From: Acanthornis magna
Taxonomy: Eukaryota > Chordata > Aves > Passeriformes > Acanthizidae
Direction: 5' to 3'
Length of the DNA: 64,000 nucleotides
Assembly: GCA_036785705.1 (NCBI GenBank)
Contig: JAWUZG010000175.1
Span: 1-64,000, forward strand
A program made the translations under genes and the position numbers. The notes under the pieces are model-generated. The model had not been told where the DNA came from, did no database searches, and worked only from the letters and a program-made list of their open reading frames with translations. Every line of letters starts with the position of its first letter. Position 1 is the stretch's first letter. Positions 41,665 to 51,423 of this stretch are shown here, piece by piece.

Positions 41665-41985
41665 CCCCTGCTCAGACAGGCTGCCTAGAGCAGGCTGCCC
41701 AGGACCGTGCCCCATCAGGTCTTGAGTATCTCCACAGATGGAGACTTTATACAACCTTTTCCAGTAGCTGATCACCCTAAGAGAGAAAAAGCTTTTTCTT
41801 TTGTTCGGATGGAACTTCATGGGGTTTTTATTTCTGCCCATTGCCTCCTGTACCATCAGTGGGCACTGCTGAGAAGAGTATAGCTCCACCATTTTCATTC
41901 TCTCTAATTAGGTATTTATACACAGTGATAAAATTGCCCCTGAGCCTTCCTGTCTCCAGGCTCAACACATAGCTCGGTCAGCGGA
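41665..41985 (-). mobile_element. CR1 LINE fragment, older subfamily
   Basis: The plus strand reads gagcaggctgcccaggacc, gtcttgagtatctccacag, ttcggatggaacttcatggg, ctgcccattgcctcctgt, cactgctgagaagagt and ccttcctgtctccaggct. This is the order of the CR1 3' region in reverse complement. It is noticeably diverged and truncated at both ends, lacking the terminal octamer repeats. No intact frame remains. Confidence 0.88.
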
Positions 41986-43037
41986 ACGTTTTTTGGATTG
42001 TTTTTTCAAATTTCAACATTACATCCTATGTTCTCTCATTATCCACCTTCTTTTGATGTGGCATTGCCTTGCCCTCAGGAGAAGCAAGGTGGTTTTTTGT
42101 TTGCTTTTTAAGGAATGGATTTTTAAAAACTGGGGGGGTTTGCACTACTTAAAGGGAAAGACTTGTCTTTAAACAACTATGATAATGACAGAAGACTCTA
42201 AATCATGCAATTAACAAGTATTAAAGCTTTTTCCTTAACAAATAATCTGATATTGCTCTCTTGAGGATCGCTTCTTCTTTTTATCCCCCAAATGCAAACA
42301 GCAAGCTGTTTACAAAGTCATTGAGACTAAATATTTTCTGAAGAAAAATAAATAAATTTCACCAAATAATAATCAGCTTTGGTGCTGCTTTCTGGGTTAG
42401 AGCACATACCTCTAGATACCAAAATTTTGTTGGACTTCAGTGGCAATGAAAGGCCTGGAAAGCGATGTGTAGAGCATTTGCTCTATTTTTGGGGGAATAA
42501 CCAATATCATGCAGCCCCTCTGCACAAGGGACAAGCAAGGATAGGTGAGGCAGGGAATGGACACCATATGCTCTATCATATCTGATACAAGTTACTCCCC
42601 TTACAGGATAGCAAAGGACAAGACCACCAGTTAAATCAATGGTGGCTTCAAATCACATCGGAGACTGAAATGTTATAATTTATGGCTTAAACATCTTCAT
42701 GAAGGACTTTTGGCTATTGTAGCAAAACTGTACAAAAAAACTGTACAGAACTGTACAGAAAAGCTGCAGAGCAAACCACCAAAACCCTGAATGGAGCTCT
42801 GAACTGTGCGCTGATGGAGATAAGATAAAGTAAAAACTCCTGGCTGGAGGAAAAGAACACATTCACAGAGGGGTCAAGCTTAGCACCTTTGGGGTAGAGA
42901 CCATAGCCCCAGGGCTATCAGCTGCCAGGCCAGCACAGACCCTGACACCAAAGGGTGGGGGGAAGAGAGGTTTTGGGTGTGTAGTGAAAAAGCCTCTGGT
43001 CCGAGGCTGTGCAGACAGAGGAGCCCAACTGCCCTAC

Positions 43038-43243
43038 TCTTCCTTCTTTCTTTCTCTCTTTTTCTTTCTTTCTTTCTCTTTCTCTCTCTCTTTCTTCTCT
43101 TTCTTCTCTTTCTTCTCTTTCTTCTCTTTCTTCTCTTTCTTCTCTTTCTTCTCTTTCTTCTCTTTCTTTCTATCTTTCTATCTTTCCCTCTTTCTTTCTC
43201 TCTTTCTTTCCTTCCTTCTTCCTTTCCTTCTTTCTCTTTGCCT
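43038..43243 (+). repeat. Polypyrimidine microsatellite, partly 9-base units
   Basis: A CT-only stretch: (ctttcttt)-type flanks and a core of about eight copies of tttcttctc between roughly 43,091 and 43,167. Because the unit is nine bases, every frame stays open, which yields spurious Phe/Ser, Leu/Phe and Ser/Leu repeats on plus and an Arg-Arg-Lys repeat on minus. It lies just downstream of FBXO15. Confidence 0.95.
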
Positions 43244-43459
43244 TTTTTACTGTTACATAAAATATATCGATTTTTTGGCAGCAACATCTAACCTCGTTTG
43301 GTTTTAACCTTTTTTTTTTTTTTGCTATATTTCAAACCTTTCTGGGTTCAATCCATTTTATTCACAGAGATCTAGCTATCTTTGCTCTTCTGTGTTTAAA
43401 CCCATTCGTAACACATCATGACATAAAAATCATCACATCATCAATAACGACTCACCCTA

Positions 43460-43524
43460 TCATGAAATAAAGCTCTGATGCAGTTCAGTCACTGGGTTTA
43501 CTACATCAGATCTTTATTTCATGA
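43460..43524. terminator. Inverted repeat with AATAAA on both strands
   Basis: The arms 43,461-43,480 and 43,504-43,523 are inverted copies with 19 of 20 positions pairing, plus one further outer pair, around a loop of about 23 bases. Because each arm contains AATAAA, there is a poly(A) signal on the plus strand (43,466-43,471) and another on the minus strand (43,513-43,518). It lies just past the possible last exon of FBXO15. It is a plausible bidirectional 3'-end site, or a remnant of a small inverted-repeat element. Confidence 0.5.
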
Positions 43525-43790
43525 GGAAGATTTGTGTGAATGAAGTCATTTTTCCGACGCAGATTGTCTGGACTGAACAAGGAGGACATGTCCCATCTGT
43601 GAGGTTTGTCCCACTTCCCAGAGCACTGGAAAGCCCAAGGCCGTTCCCTGCTAAGTTGACAGCAGGTTTCTGGCTTCTGAGGCCTTTTCTCACATGGATT
43701 CACTGACATCTCTGGTGCTAAAAGCAGTCCACACTCCAGCCTTTTCCAGCACTGGCACTCCCCAACCAACCTATCCCAACAGTGATACTG
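43506..43790 (-). CDS. possible FBXO15 terminal exon
   Basis: An open frame of 94 codons plus stop follows an acceptor (GAGCTTCCTCAG) in the phase required after exon 8. It reads QYHCWDRLVGECQCWKRL, continues through a charged, Cys/Trp-containing segment, and ends PHEIKI-stop. An AATAAA on the gene strand (plus-strand tttatt at 43,513-43,518) sits in the last codons, so a transcript would end about 10-30 bases later. I see no similarity to the human C-terminus (the region around VHVELVW and NHWFG), and could not find that region elsewhere in the window. The call rests only on phase, splice signal and poly(A) signal. Confidence 0.33.
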   Translation of the reverse strand, partial: QYHCWDRLVGECQCWKRLECGLLLAPEMSVNPCEKRPQKPETCCQLSRERPWAFQCSGKWDKPHRWDMSSLFSPDNLRRKNDFIHTNLPHEIKI

Positions 43791-44135
43791 CTGAGGAAGC
43801 TCACGCAAACATTATAACTGTGAGACCTTCAGCTTCCTGCCAAAGGCAGTGATGGGTTTAAAACACTCCTGACAGGGAGTCAGGGGAGTGTTTCCCTGAC
43901 AGCAACAGGGAAAGGTTGAAAACCTTTGTTTTCCTAACAGATCTGGATAAAATCAGCCAAACTACAATAAAATAAGGACAGAGGAAGTACCCACAGCTGA
44001 CATGCTAATAAAAATTCTCTTTGAGAATAAAGACTTCCAGCGTACACAAGAAAGCAATCCTGAAGTACAAGCAATCCACTGTACTTTAACTTCAGTTGCT
44101 CTCCACACCTCAGAAAAACAATTTTAAGACCTTAC

Positions 44136-44376
44136 CCTAGAACTCTCTGCATGGAAGTAAGACAGTGTCTTGGTACCACACAACTCCAGCAAACAGGCTA
44201 AGAAAGCATCACTTTTTCCTTGAAACACCTGAAGACCGCAGGGCAGAAACACAACAGTGTCACAGCTGTCATGTTTCCAATGCACGTTTACAAGTTTCAC
44301 TGTCCTGGAGCAAGGCATGTCAGGCGAGTAGAGCCACTCTGGATTTTTCAGGACAAGGATCCTAACATGCTTCATT
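44136..44376 (-). CDS. FBXO15: FBXO15 exon 8
   Basis: 241 bases (one base plus 80 codons) reading MKHVRILVLKNPEWL, then TVKLVNVHWKHDSCD and a cysteine-rich part ending YFHAESSR. It matches human GHVKLIVIHLKNN...KVGLSWKTDIFDG at the HV[KR]-[IL]-[LV]-V-x-[LK]-KN and V-x-[SH]-WK-x-D positions; the second half is diverged. Donor AGG|GTAAGG is strong. The acceptor (TTCTCTATCAG) is modest and lies only 33 bases from the edge of an LTR insertion in the upstream intron. Joined directly to exon 7 the reading frame is one base short. Confidence 0.75.
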
Positions 44377-44409
44377 CTGATAGAGAATCACAGCAGGCCT
44401 TTGTAACTG

Positions 44410-44775
44410 TGTTGGGTTTGTGTGACCAGGTTTTGATACCAGAGGGGCTACAAGGACAGCTTCTGTGAGAAGCTGCCAGAAGCTTCCCCTATGTTGAACA
44501 CTGCAAATGCCAGCTCCAAAAATCCACCATTGGCCAAGGACAAGCCCATCAGCAATGGTGGTAGTGCCTCTGGGATAACAGATTTAAGAAGGGGGGTAAA
44601 AAAACCTGCACAATTGCAGCCAGACAAAGGCGTAAGAACGAGAGAAACAGCCCTGCAGACACTCGAGTCAGTGAAAAAAGAGGCACCGGAGTAGAGATTC
44701 CCCTGCATCTCATGGTGAGGCTGGCTGTCCCCCTGCAGCCCATGGAGGTCTATGCTGGAGGTCTATCCATCTTAA
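44410..44775 (+). mobile_element. Avian ERV-type LTR, 3'-truncated
   Basis: The sequence starts tgttgggtttgtgtgac and continues with gcttctgtgagaagctgcc, a TATA-like atttaagaagg, and repeated gcagcccatggaggtct-type segments. I recognise this pattern from abundant LTRs of endogenous retroviruses in bird genomes; the exact family name would need a Repbase/Dfam search. It has no coding capacity. It is oriented opposite to FBXO15, within the intron between exons 7 and 8, and its 5' edge is 33 bases from the exon 8 acceptor. The 3' end fades at about 44,775, so it appears incomplete. Confidence 0.6.
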
Positions 44776-45230
44776 AGTTCTTAAAGTTCACAGTAACTTC
44801 TACAAATATATTTATATATTTAATCTGTCAGTGCACCCAAAGTATACTCGAGGAGAATTCTACCGAAACAAGCCTCCAAAACGTATGAGGACAAATTGTC
44901 TCTCCTTTATAAAATACAAGTGGAAGAAACATCAACCTGCACCAAAACCTGTGCCACTGCATTATTAATGCTGCAGTGAAGCAAAAGAAAAGACCCTGAC
45001 AATCTGCAAAATTTGTGTCCCAGGCCTGACACTGTCAATGTGACAGAGCAGGCTGAGCACACCGCACAAATTGCCATGCAGATATAAAGAAGCCACACAA
45101 CAAACAGAGAGATCACTTACTCTTAAAATTCCATTTCAGTTTCTCCCCTTAAAACAGAGACACTGGATATAAGAAGACACGGCAGCAGGGATCATTTCTA
45201 AAGCAGACATTATTGTTCCATCAACTTTAC

Positions 45231-45376
45231 CTTTTCTGCAGAAGTGGCCATTGAATGTTCCACACAGGTACCTGCAGCTTCTGCCATGCAGATCCAGGTG
45301 CAGGCTGTAGTGATGGAGTCCACAGTCTGGGTCAGTATCATCCAGTAAAGGTCCATTAGGTGGAGGGGTGGATTGG
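45231..45376 (-). CDS. FBXO15: FBXO15 exon 7
   Basis: 146 bases encoding QSTPPPNGPLLDDTDPDCG, LHHYSLHLDLHGRSCR, then YLCGTFNGHFCRK. It aligns clearly with human ELPPHSPFLDDSPEYGLHGYQLHVDLHSGG-x-x-YLCGTF. The acceptor has an eight-T tract then TCAAG; the donor is AAAAG|GTAAAG. It begins with one base completing the codon from exon 6 and ends one base into a codon. That last phase does not match the next exon, which would need two bases (see findings). Confidence 0.92.
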
Positions 45377-47762
45377 CTTGAAAAAAAATAGAATTTAGCA
45401 ACGGGGATGGCTTAATAGAAAGAAATTAAATACATGGCTGTACACGATCATCTTGAGAGAGTTTTGAAATCAAACATCTCTAGTTCCTCATGCTTCTTTT
45501 CAGCTAATACAGTGTCTAATACTGCTGATCAGCTGCTTGGCCTAGCCAAAGGCAGAAAATATGGCAGTCAGCTTTAAAAGGCACATCTGTTAAACTTCAA
45601 AACATGGACTTGTCTACGAAAAAGAAAAAAGCATCAGCTTAACTACAAATCTAAAAGCCCACTAGCTAGAAACTTCTCTGAAACAGCAATTATTGGAATA
45701 ATTTTGTTTGTGCCTAAGTAAATGAGTAACTACCACACACAAATGACCTGAAGAGACCAAATGCCAGAGGCAACTGCACAGCTTCTACAAAGGATCCAAG
45801 TGGGCACTAAGGGAGATTGTGTAAAATCTCACCTTCTGTGGCAGAAGAGCCACACTAAGTTACCATGGGCACTTAAGACTACTGGTTAGATACAACAATA
45901 TCTGACCAGAAAGCTGAGGGGAAAATAAATTCCCCAAATAATGTTCTAAAGCTAAAAAACTCCATCTTTTGAAACAGCTTACAGTGTATAAACAAGTATT
46001 GTATTATATTATATACTGCAATATACACATATACAAACACGTCATAGGAAATCCAGCTAGGTTCTCAATAGGACTGAAAGATAAAGTCTAACTTTCTCAA
46101 TACTGCAAGTATTACTACAGTTGTATAACTAAATTATCTCCTTAATAGCATAACAATGGCAATATCGTAGTATGAAAATGCTTCTACACTTTTGTAAATC
46201 GTTACTGTAACTTGTTTATATTAAACAAGAATAGTTAATTACTGCCTAAATATAAACCTCTAACAGCAGTCAATTTTAACTGTGAAACTCAAAGCTTTAT
46301 TCAAAAGGTTATCTTTATTACCCACAAAGGAAAACCAAGCTTACACAACAGCAGAACCCAAAATGCTTCTCTCAAGAAGTTGATTATAACGAAGACTCGC
46401 CATAACAAAAGCAATTTCATTTGTATCCTGAAAAATTAATTAAAGTAGATGTATTTTTATGTGGAAATTCTTTTTTTCAGAGGGTCTTTCCAAGCATTAA
46501 AATTCATAGATAAATGCTGCTGCTTATTACTCTGCCAGTTACTGTAATAATGTTAGTAATGCCTTGCTCTAACATTTGGACTCCTAAAACCTTTAGTGTC
46601 TTTTCACAAGAGTACAGAATATATAAAAAAAGATTAGAGCATTTCTATCTTATGGAGAAAGAGAGGGAAACTAGCTATGCCAGGGCAAAAGTTAGGAGAG
46701 CAATCCAAGAATTGTACTTCCCTAACTTCTACTTTCCACTTTAAAATAGGTACCTAAACAGAATCAAACAGCACTTACTCCCAACTACTGAAGCATCAAG
46801 TTTATTTTCATAGGTAAGGAACTATTTGCAAAGAGGGCTAACATCAGTGAGGGGTACAGAATTACTCAAGAGAAATGGTGAATTGCAAAGTAAAACCTTG
46901 GATGTCTTCACCAGATTATGTGCTCCTGGGAAAACATTAGGAACATAACCTTCTATAGATGCCTAAAGAAAACATAAATGTGAAAACTAAATAGAGACAG
47001 AGGTATGTATTTACTTCAAGAACACAGAATGCTAGGAAGTCAGCTTTTTTTCTTTAAATGTATTTTTTAAGTCATACATTTACAAACACCTAAGTCAATA
47101 GGAAAATTATTCACTGCCAGAAGTCTATTACTCTCCTGAAATGTGGGCGACTACTGTTTTCATCTCTCTGCGTTACCAGAAAATGACATCCCCTAATCAA
47201 ACTTTTGGCTTCTTAACTACTTCTATATTTTCATAGTACAACATTACAGCTATAGAAGATATAACAAGGGAGATTTATCAAACACATAGTTTCTCAGTCT
47301 TTCTTTATCCAAATACCAGGAGGCCCATGTAACCTGTTTGTGGTTTCTATTATGCAGCTATGTGCAAAAAACCAAGATATGTGGCATTTACAATTATTTC
47401 ACCCTCTGACAGTTAACTACCTAGTTACTAACTACCTCTGCCTACACAGAGAGTAAGAACTGCTGCTCAGAAAAGCAAGCAGGGGAAATACACTAGAGTG
47501 AAGCACACAATTCTTAATGTCTATGTGGAACTTTGTTATGATAGAACCATTTCCAGGTGCTGAAAGAAATCTCTTGCCAAGCGTGGGAGGGGCCAATGCA
47601 TGAGCAAGACCATTGAGCCAACAACACAGGGACACCAGCCTACTAAACTTGTGAAGATACAAGAGAAATGGCTGTTGGTTTATCAGAGCTTTTCACAGAC
47701 TGAGACAACCTGGAACAGACTCATGCAGGTCAGTTTTCTAGGAAATGGACTTTCAGTCTTAC

Positions 47763-47931
47763 CTTAAAGAGTGAAAGAAATAGTCCGTCTGTGCTTTTAA
47801 ACATTGCCTCCAGATTGTGCACAGCATGTTTGCAGCTGCAAATTAGGCACAGCTTGGAGGAACTATTCATAGACTCCCTAGGAAAGTTCCTGGCCAGTGC
47901 CAGACAGGCTAAACCTTCATCAATAACATGG
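47763..47931 (-). CDS. possible FBXO15 cassette exon
   Basis: An open 169-base segment with a very good acceptor (pyrimidine run then CCCCTCAG) and a strong donor AAG|GTAAGA. It reads HVIDEGLACLALARNF, then SSSKLCLICSCKHAVHNLEAM and a hydrophobic end. I do not recognise the sequence and human FBXO15 has no equivalent. It starts in the phase left by exon 6 and ends in phase 0. Together with a second open segment at 47,436-47,647 it forms a 381-base (127-codon) unit that would leave the FBXO15 frame intact. It could be an alternative exon, an exon of an unrecognised transcript, or a chance open frame. Confidence 0.35.
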
Positions 47932-48245
47932 CTGAGGGGAGGAAGAAAGGGCTGCCACCTCTGAATTCAGACCAAGAGCAGAACACCTGAGACAGGCTTC
48001 TACAGCGCCCAGCCCTGTGCAGCTGCAGGCAGACACTGAGGTCCCCGTGCATTCCGTACAAAATGCCAATTCCTTTTGCATAGGAGTCTGCTTCAGATGT
48101 TCCGTTCTGCCCTCTGAAGACATTCATCTCTACACCCACCCTACAGAGACTAAATGCTTAAGTTAGGCTCTTAATACCAAGAACGTAATACCCCCAAAAG
48201 GGCACAATTTAAAGCATTCCTACTGCTGGAGCAGGATATAGCTAC

Positions 48246-48340
48246 CTGGTGATGGAGATGAAAGCTAAGTTGCTAGGTGGGAACTCATCACAGGGCATGG
48301 CACGAATCAGAGGAAGAAGCACATCTGTCCTCCAACCATT
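48246..48340 (-). CDS. FBXO15: FBXO15 exon 6 (probable)
   Basis: 95 bases, 31 codons plus two bases, reading NGWRTDVLLPLIRAM, then FPPSNLAFISIT, with acceptor TTTAAATAG and donor CCAG|GTAGCT. Primary similarity to human FBXO15 is weak here. Start phase 0 matches exon 5, end phase 2 matches exon 7, and the length between the conserved GLLVG-x-WK and PLLDD anchors comes out close to human (about 45 versus 41 residues). The placement is therefore mainly structural inference. Direct splicing to exon 7 keeps the frame; an alternative route through a two-exon cassette (47,436-47,931) is also in frame. Confidence 0.65.
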
Positions 48341-48681
48341 CTATTTAAAATTACTCTAGGATATCAAACTTGGGCATGTGAAGACTGCAAAACAAATAAA
48401 ACTGAATGCAGTATTTAATCTAGTATCTTACATAACTGATCTTTGAATTAGAAGTGAACCTTTTGAAAACTATATATACTCCTACATTTTAGAATACAAT
48501 AAATCGTCTTCTAGCTGTCCCTACATGCATTTGGTTGTTACTAGTTCAGAAAAGAGCTTTCAAAATCCAAAGGAAAAAAAACAAATTAAAAAAAACCCTC
48601 CCCAAATCCAAACTACAAGGCAAAAAAAAAAATCTATTCCTTCAAGTCATAATAAAATATTGAAACATAATGTTATCTTAC

Positions 48682-48811
48682 CTTCCAATTTCCTACTAAC
48701 AATCCTGGATTCAGACTGAAGAGCTGGACAAGCTCATCGGCACCAACTGCTACACTGCTTTCAGTCACGTTAGCAAGACTGTATTCAGCAATCAAGGCAA
48801 ATCGACGAGGT
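48682..48811 (-). CDS. FBXO15: FBXO15 exon 5
   Basis: 130 bases (one base, then 43 codons) encoding PRRFALIAEYSLANVTESS, then ELVQLFSLNPGLLVGNWK. It corresponds to the human segment SLIAKYNLSHLTIST...LIRIFCLHPGLLVGVWK. Acceptor TTTCCAAAG and donor AAG|GTAAGA are good. The first base completes the glycine codon split from exon 4, and the exon ends on a complete codon, so the next exon must begin in phase 0. Confidence 0.93.
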
Positions 48812-49514
48812 CTTTGGAAAGAACACGCAGAATGCAGGAAAAAGGCTATGTCTCCTTATTCATGTAAAAGTTCAGCCTAATTTCATTTTTAACTGACTGG
48901 CTTAAGTCTGAGCAACAGCACAGGATGAGAATGGTTTTGAAAGCGTTTGGCATGCAGAGCCATAAACTATACATTCAAACAACTACAGTGCACTAGCAGG
49001 ATCTCAACCCCTAACAAGAAAAGAAGCAAAACCACTATATGATCTTCTAAAACACTCTTAAAAAAAAAGAACTTATGTGCTTGCCCAATTTTTCAAAATA
49101 CCACAGAATTACTTTCCAATTCATTTTTGATACTTTATTGGTACTAGATAGAATCACTGAACATTTATCAGTGTCAAGCAAGCTACTAAGGTAAATTTTT
49201 CTTCCACAGAAGCAAAATTCAAAGGAAAGGACCAAATCGCACATATAATAAATTGTTTTTCTTAGAGGAAGCCTTCCTTTTTCAGAATTTTTTTTCTGCC
49301 TACAATTTTGCCTACAATTAAAGCCATTTAGCTCCAAAACACTCCTAAATAAAAGTTCATGGACAATCTTATGAACCAATGATGCATTAAAAAGAAAGAG
49401 CAGAAAGCAGAGTTTGCATTACCTATTCAGAATGAAGAAAGAAGTCTTTCTCAAACCCTTTTCCAACTTAGGCTCTTATCATATCCAAAACAGTTCCTAG
49501 ATTTCCCAGCAGTA

Positions 49515-49645
49515 TCACTGTAGTATCACCAGGGATGGAGCATCCACGACCTCCCCACACAACCTGCTCTAGTGTCTCACCACCCTCACAGTAAAAAGCT
49601 TCTTCCTAATCAACCTCAACCCTTTCCATCTTTAAGTCAATCAGG
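49515..49645 (-). mobile_element. CR1 LINE fragment in FBXO15 intron
   Basis: The plus strand shows agggatggagcatccacgac, tcaccaccctcacagta, aaaagcttcttcctaatc and ccctttccatcttta, a diverged minus-oriented CR1 3' segment. It lies in the intron between FBXO15 exons 4 and 5, in the same orientation as the gene. The limits are approximate. Confidence 0.82.
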
Positions 49646-50541
49646 CTCATATTAATACAGGAACATTCCTAAACTCCCTGCACTACTGCCTTACGGTCTT
49701 AACACGGATATATTGAAATTGGTGAAACCACTCCTTTCATCTATATTCACAATCTCTAAAAACTTACAGTTCTGTGAAATAAATACACCAACTGCCTGCA
49801 AGCTTTTATTTTTTTAATAATTTACTACATATGAATCATCATCTTGGTAAAACAACTACATTTCCCACATAATTTGACTGCAAGACTTTTTCAGCTGACT
49901 TTATACAAAAGCCTTCTTTTGATTTATTTATTTCTCAAGCAAATAGTTTGCTTCTGCTTGAGGAACCAGGTGTTTTGTAGGTGAACAATTCCCTCTTTTC
50001 AGAGCTCTGTGACTAGGGGCTTTGTGTAAGAAGCATGTAGCTGATACTGCACATAATGTACACATAGACTCCAGATGTGTGCAGAACGCCTTAACAGCAA
50101 CCAAACACCTCAAATAGACACTTTCCATTTCAGTATCTTCTCAGAATATAATGAAAAAAACCTATTGTACACACTTAAGCTAAGAAACAATAGATGTGCT
50201 GTGGACTGGTGTTTTTATATGCATGTACTGAAGACTGCACACATAGTTGAACACCAAGTTCCATAAACTCACACGCACACCTATCAGACACAAAATAAAT
50301 TTTAACAACATAGATTACCTGGCTGTAGCCACGTAAATATTGATGGCATTTTCCAAGCTAAGTTTCTCACAATAAATTCTCCTAGATTTACATGTTTCTT
50401 TCATGCTCATTTGTGTCTATGCCTTAAACCCAGCTTTCCAAGTCAGGACCTCTCAGCCTGAATATCACATGCCAGTACCTACATTAACCTATGAATTAAT
50501 GCCATAGCTTGTTGGATTATGCTATTTGCTGCCTTTTCAGG

Positions 50542-50775
50542 TGTGGCAACCTGGTTCAGGAACGGCACGGCGGCCAACCCCCAGCCGCACGGGCCATCAG
50601 CTCACAGACACCAATGTGGTGGACGGCAAATGGCATTTATTGGTGATTAGCACCGCATTATATAACTTTGGTTACAACGTCACACCGGTCTGCTTACATC
50701 ATAAACTAAACGCTATTGGCTACCTGGGGAGGGGTCCTATCTTTCCGTACAGCACGACATCTTCCGACTGCCACA
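50542..50775 (-). mobile_element. Solo LTR, endogenous alpharetrovirus-like
   Basis: A 234-base element begins and ends with a perfect 7-base inverted repeat (tgtggca...tgccaca). Read on the minus strand it has the order CCAAT box (50,715-50,719), TATATAA (about 50,658-50,665), AATAAA (50,636-50,641), then an R/U5 segment containing CACCACATTGGTGT. The AATAAA-x-GCCATTT...CACCACATTGGTGT arrangement and very short TATA-to-poly(A) spacing are hallmarks of avian sarcoma/leukosis-type LTRs. No internal viral genes are present. I see no clear target-site duplication. It lies in a FBXO15 intron in the same orientation as the gene. Confidence 0.75.
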
Positions 50776-50969
50776 CCCTACCTACCCACAGCTATTTCTT
50801 GCTAAAAAGCTCTACCAATGAAGAGAAGAATATAGGAAGAAATACTACAGGGAAGCTTTCTAACAACGAGCTAACTTGTTGAGTCAAACCAATGTCAGAC
50901 AGCTCCTACAGACACATTATCCACCAGTCACACCCAAAAAATCTTCCAAAATCCTCAGTTAAAACTCAC

Positions 50970-51179
50970 CCCTTCTTTTTGGGAGGTCTGCCCAGAGGAA
51001 GAAGCAATGGTGTAACTCCATACAGTTTTAGGGTTGACAGGATGTCTAAGCACAGCCAGTCTCTACCATACCAAAGCACGGTAACTGATGTGTCCTTAAA
51101 CGATAGCTTTGGCTTCTCCATTACATGTTCTTTTCCATTTTTGTCCTTCAGTGCAATTACCCAACTCAAGCCAGAGACA
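50970..51179 (-). CDS. FBXO15: FBXO15 exon 4
   Basis: 210 bases encoding VSGLSWVIALKDKNGKEHV, then MEKPKLSFKDTSVTVLWYG and a basic tail ending PPKKKG. It matches the human stretch GLGWAIILKEKGGKEYIMEH...NDTSVTVIWYGKKWPCL closely, including the diagnostic DTSVT-V-x-WYG core. Acceptor AACAG and donor GG|GTGAGT are canonical and both phases agree with neighbouring exons. The intron that follows on the gene strand contains an alpharetrovirus-like solo LTR only about 195 bases downstream of this exon's donor. Confidence 0.94.
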
Positions 51180-51423
51180 CTGTTATTTAGGAATTGAGAG
51201 GGGAGAGGGGTGTTTAAAACAAAATTCCCAAAGTGACAACAGTTAAACTATGCTTTCAACAGTTTTATATTTCTACTAACTGCTACTTATGTTCCTCAGT
51301 TTCAGCAATTTCTAGATTATCATCGTATCTTCCCATTTTATAGCTCTATTTCTATACCCCCAAGCCATTAATATTTTGTACATTCTTCTCAAGTAAATCT
51401 CTTTGTGACAAGGCATTGCTTAC

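Larger units (their letters stand above)
30479..43037. other. Intergenic, no gene seen
   Basis: AT-rich DNA with the separately listed poly(A), poly(T), 14-mer tandem repeat and CR1 fragment. Minus-strand frames such as 31,999-32,310 and 38,885-39,175 have no family features. I looked here for the conserved C-terminal coding segment of FBXO15 and did not find it. Confidence 0.6.

Noticed and set aside
42880..43307. Arg/Lys-rich minus and Phe/Ser/Leu-rich plus frames
   Set aside because: Translation of a polypyrimidine microsatellite.
44448..44743. Open frames on both strands near 44.5 kb
   Set aside because: They lie within the LTR.
50526..50882. 118-codon plus-strand open frame
   Set aside because: Antisense to the alpharetrovirus-like LTR.
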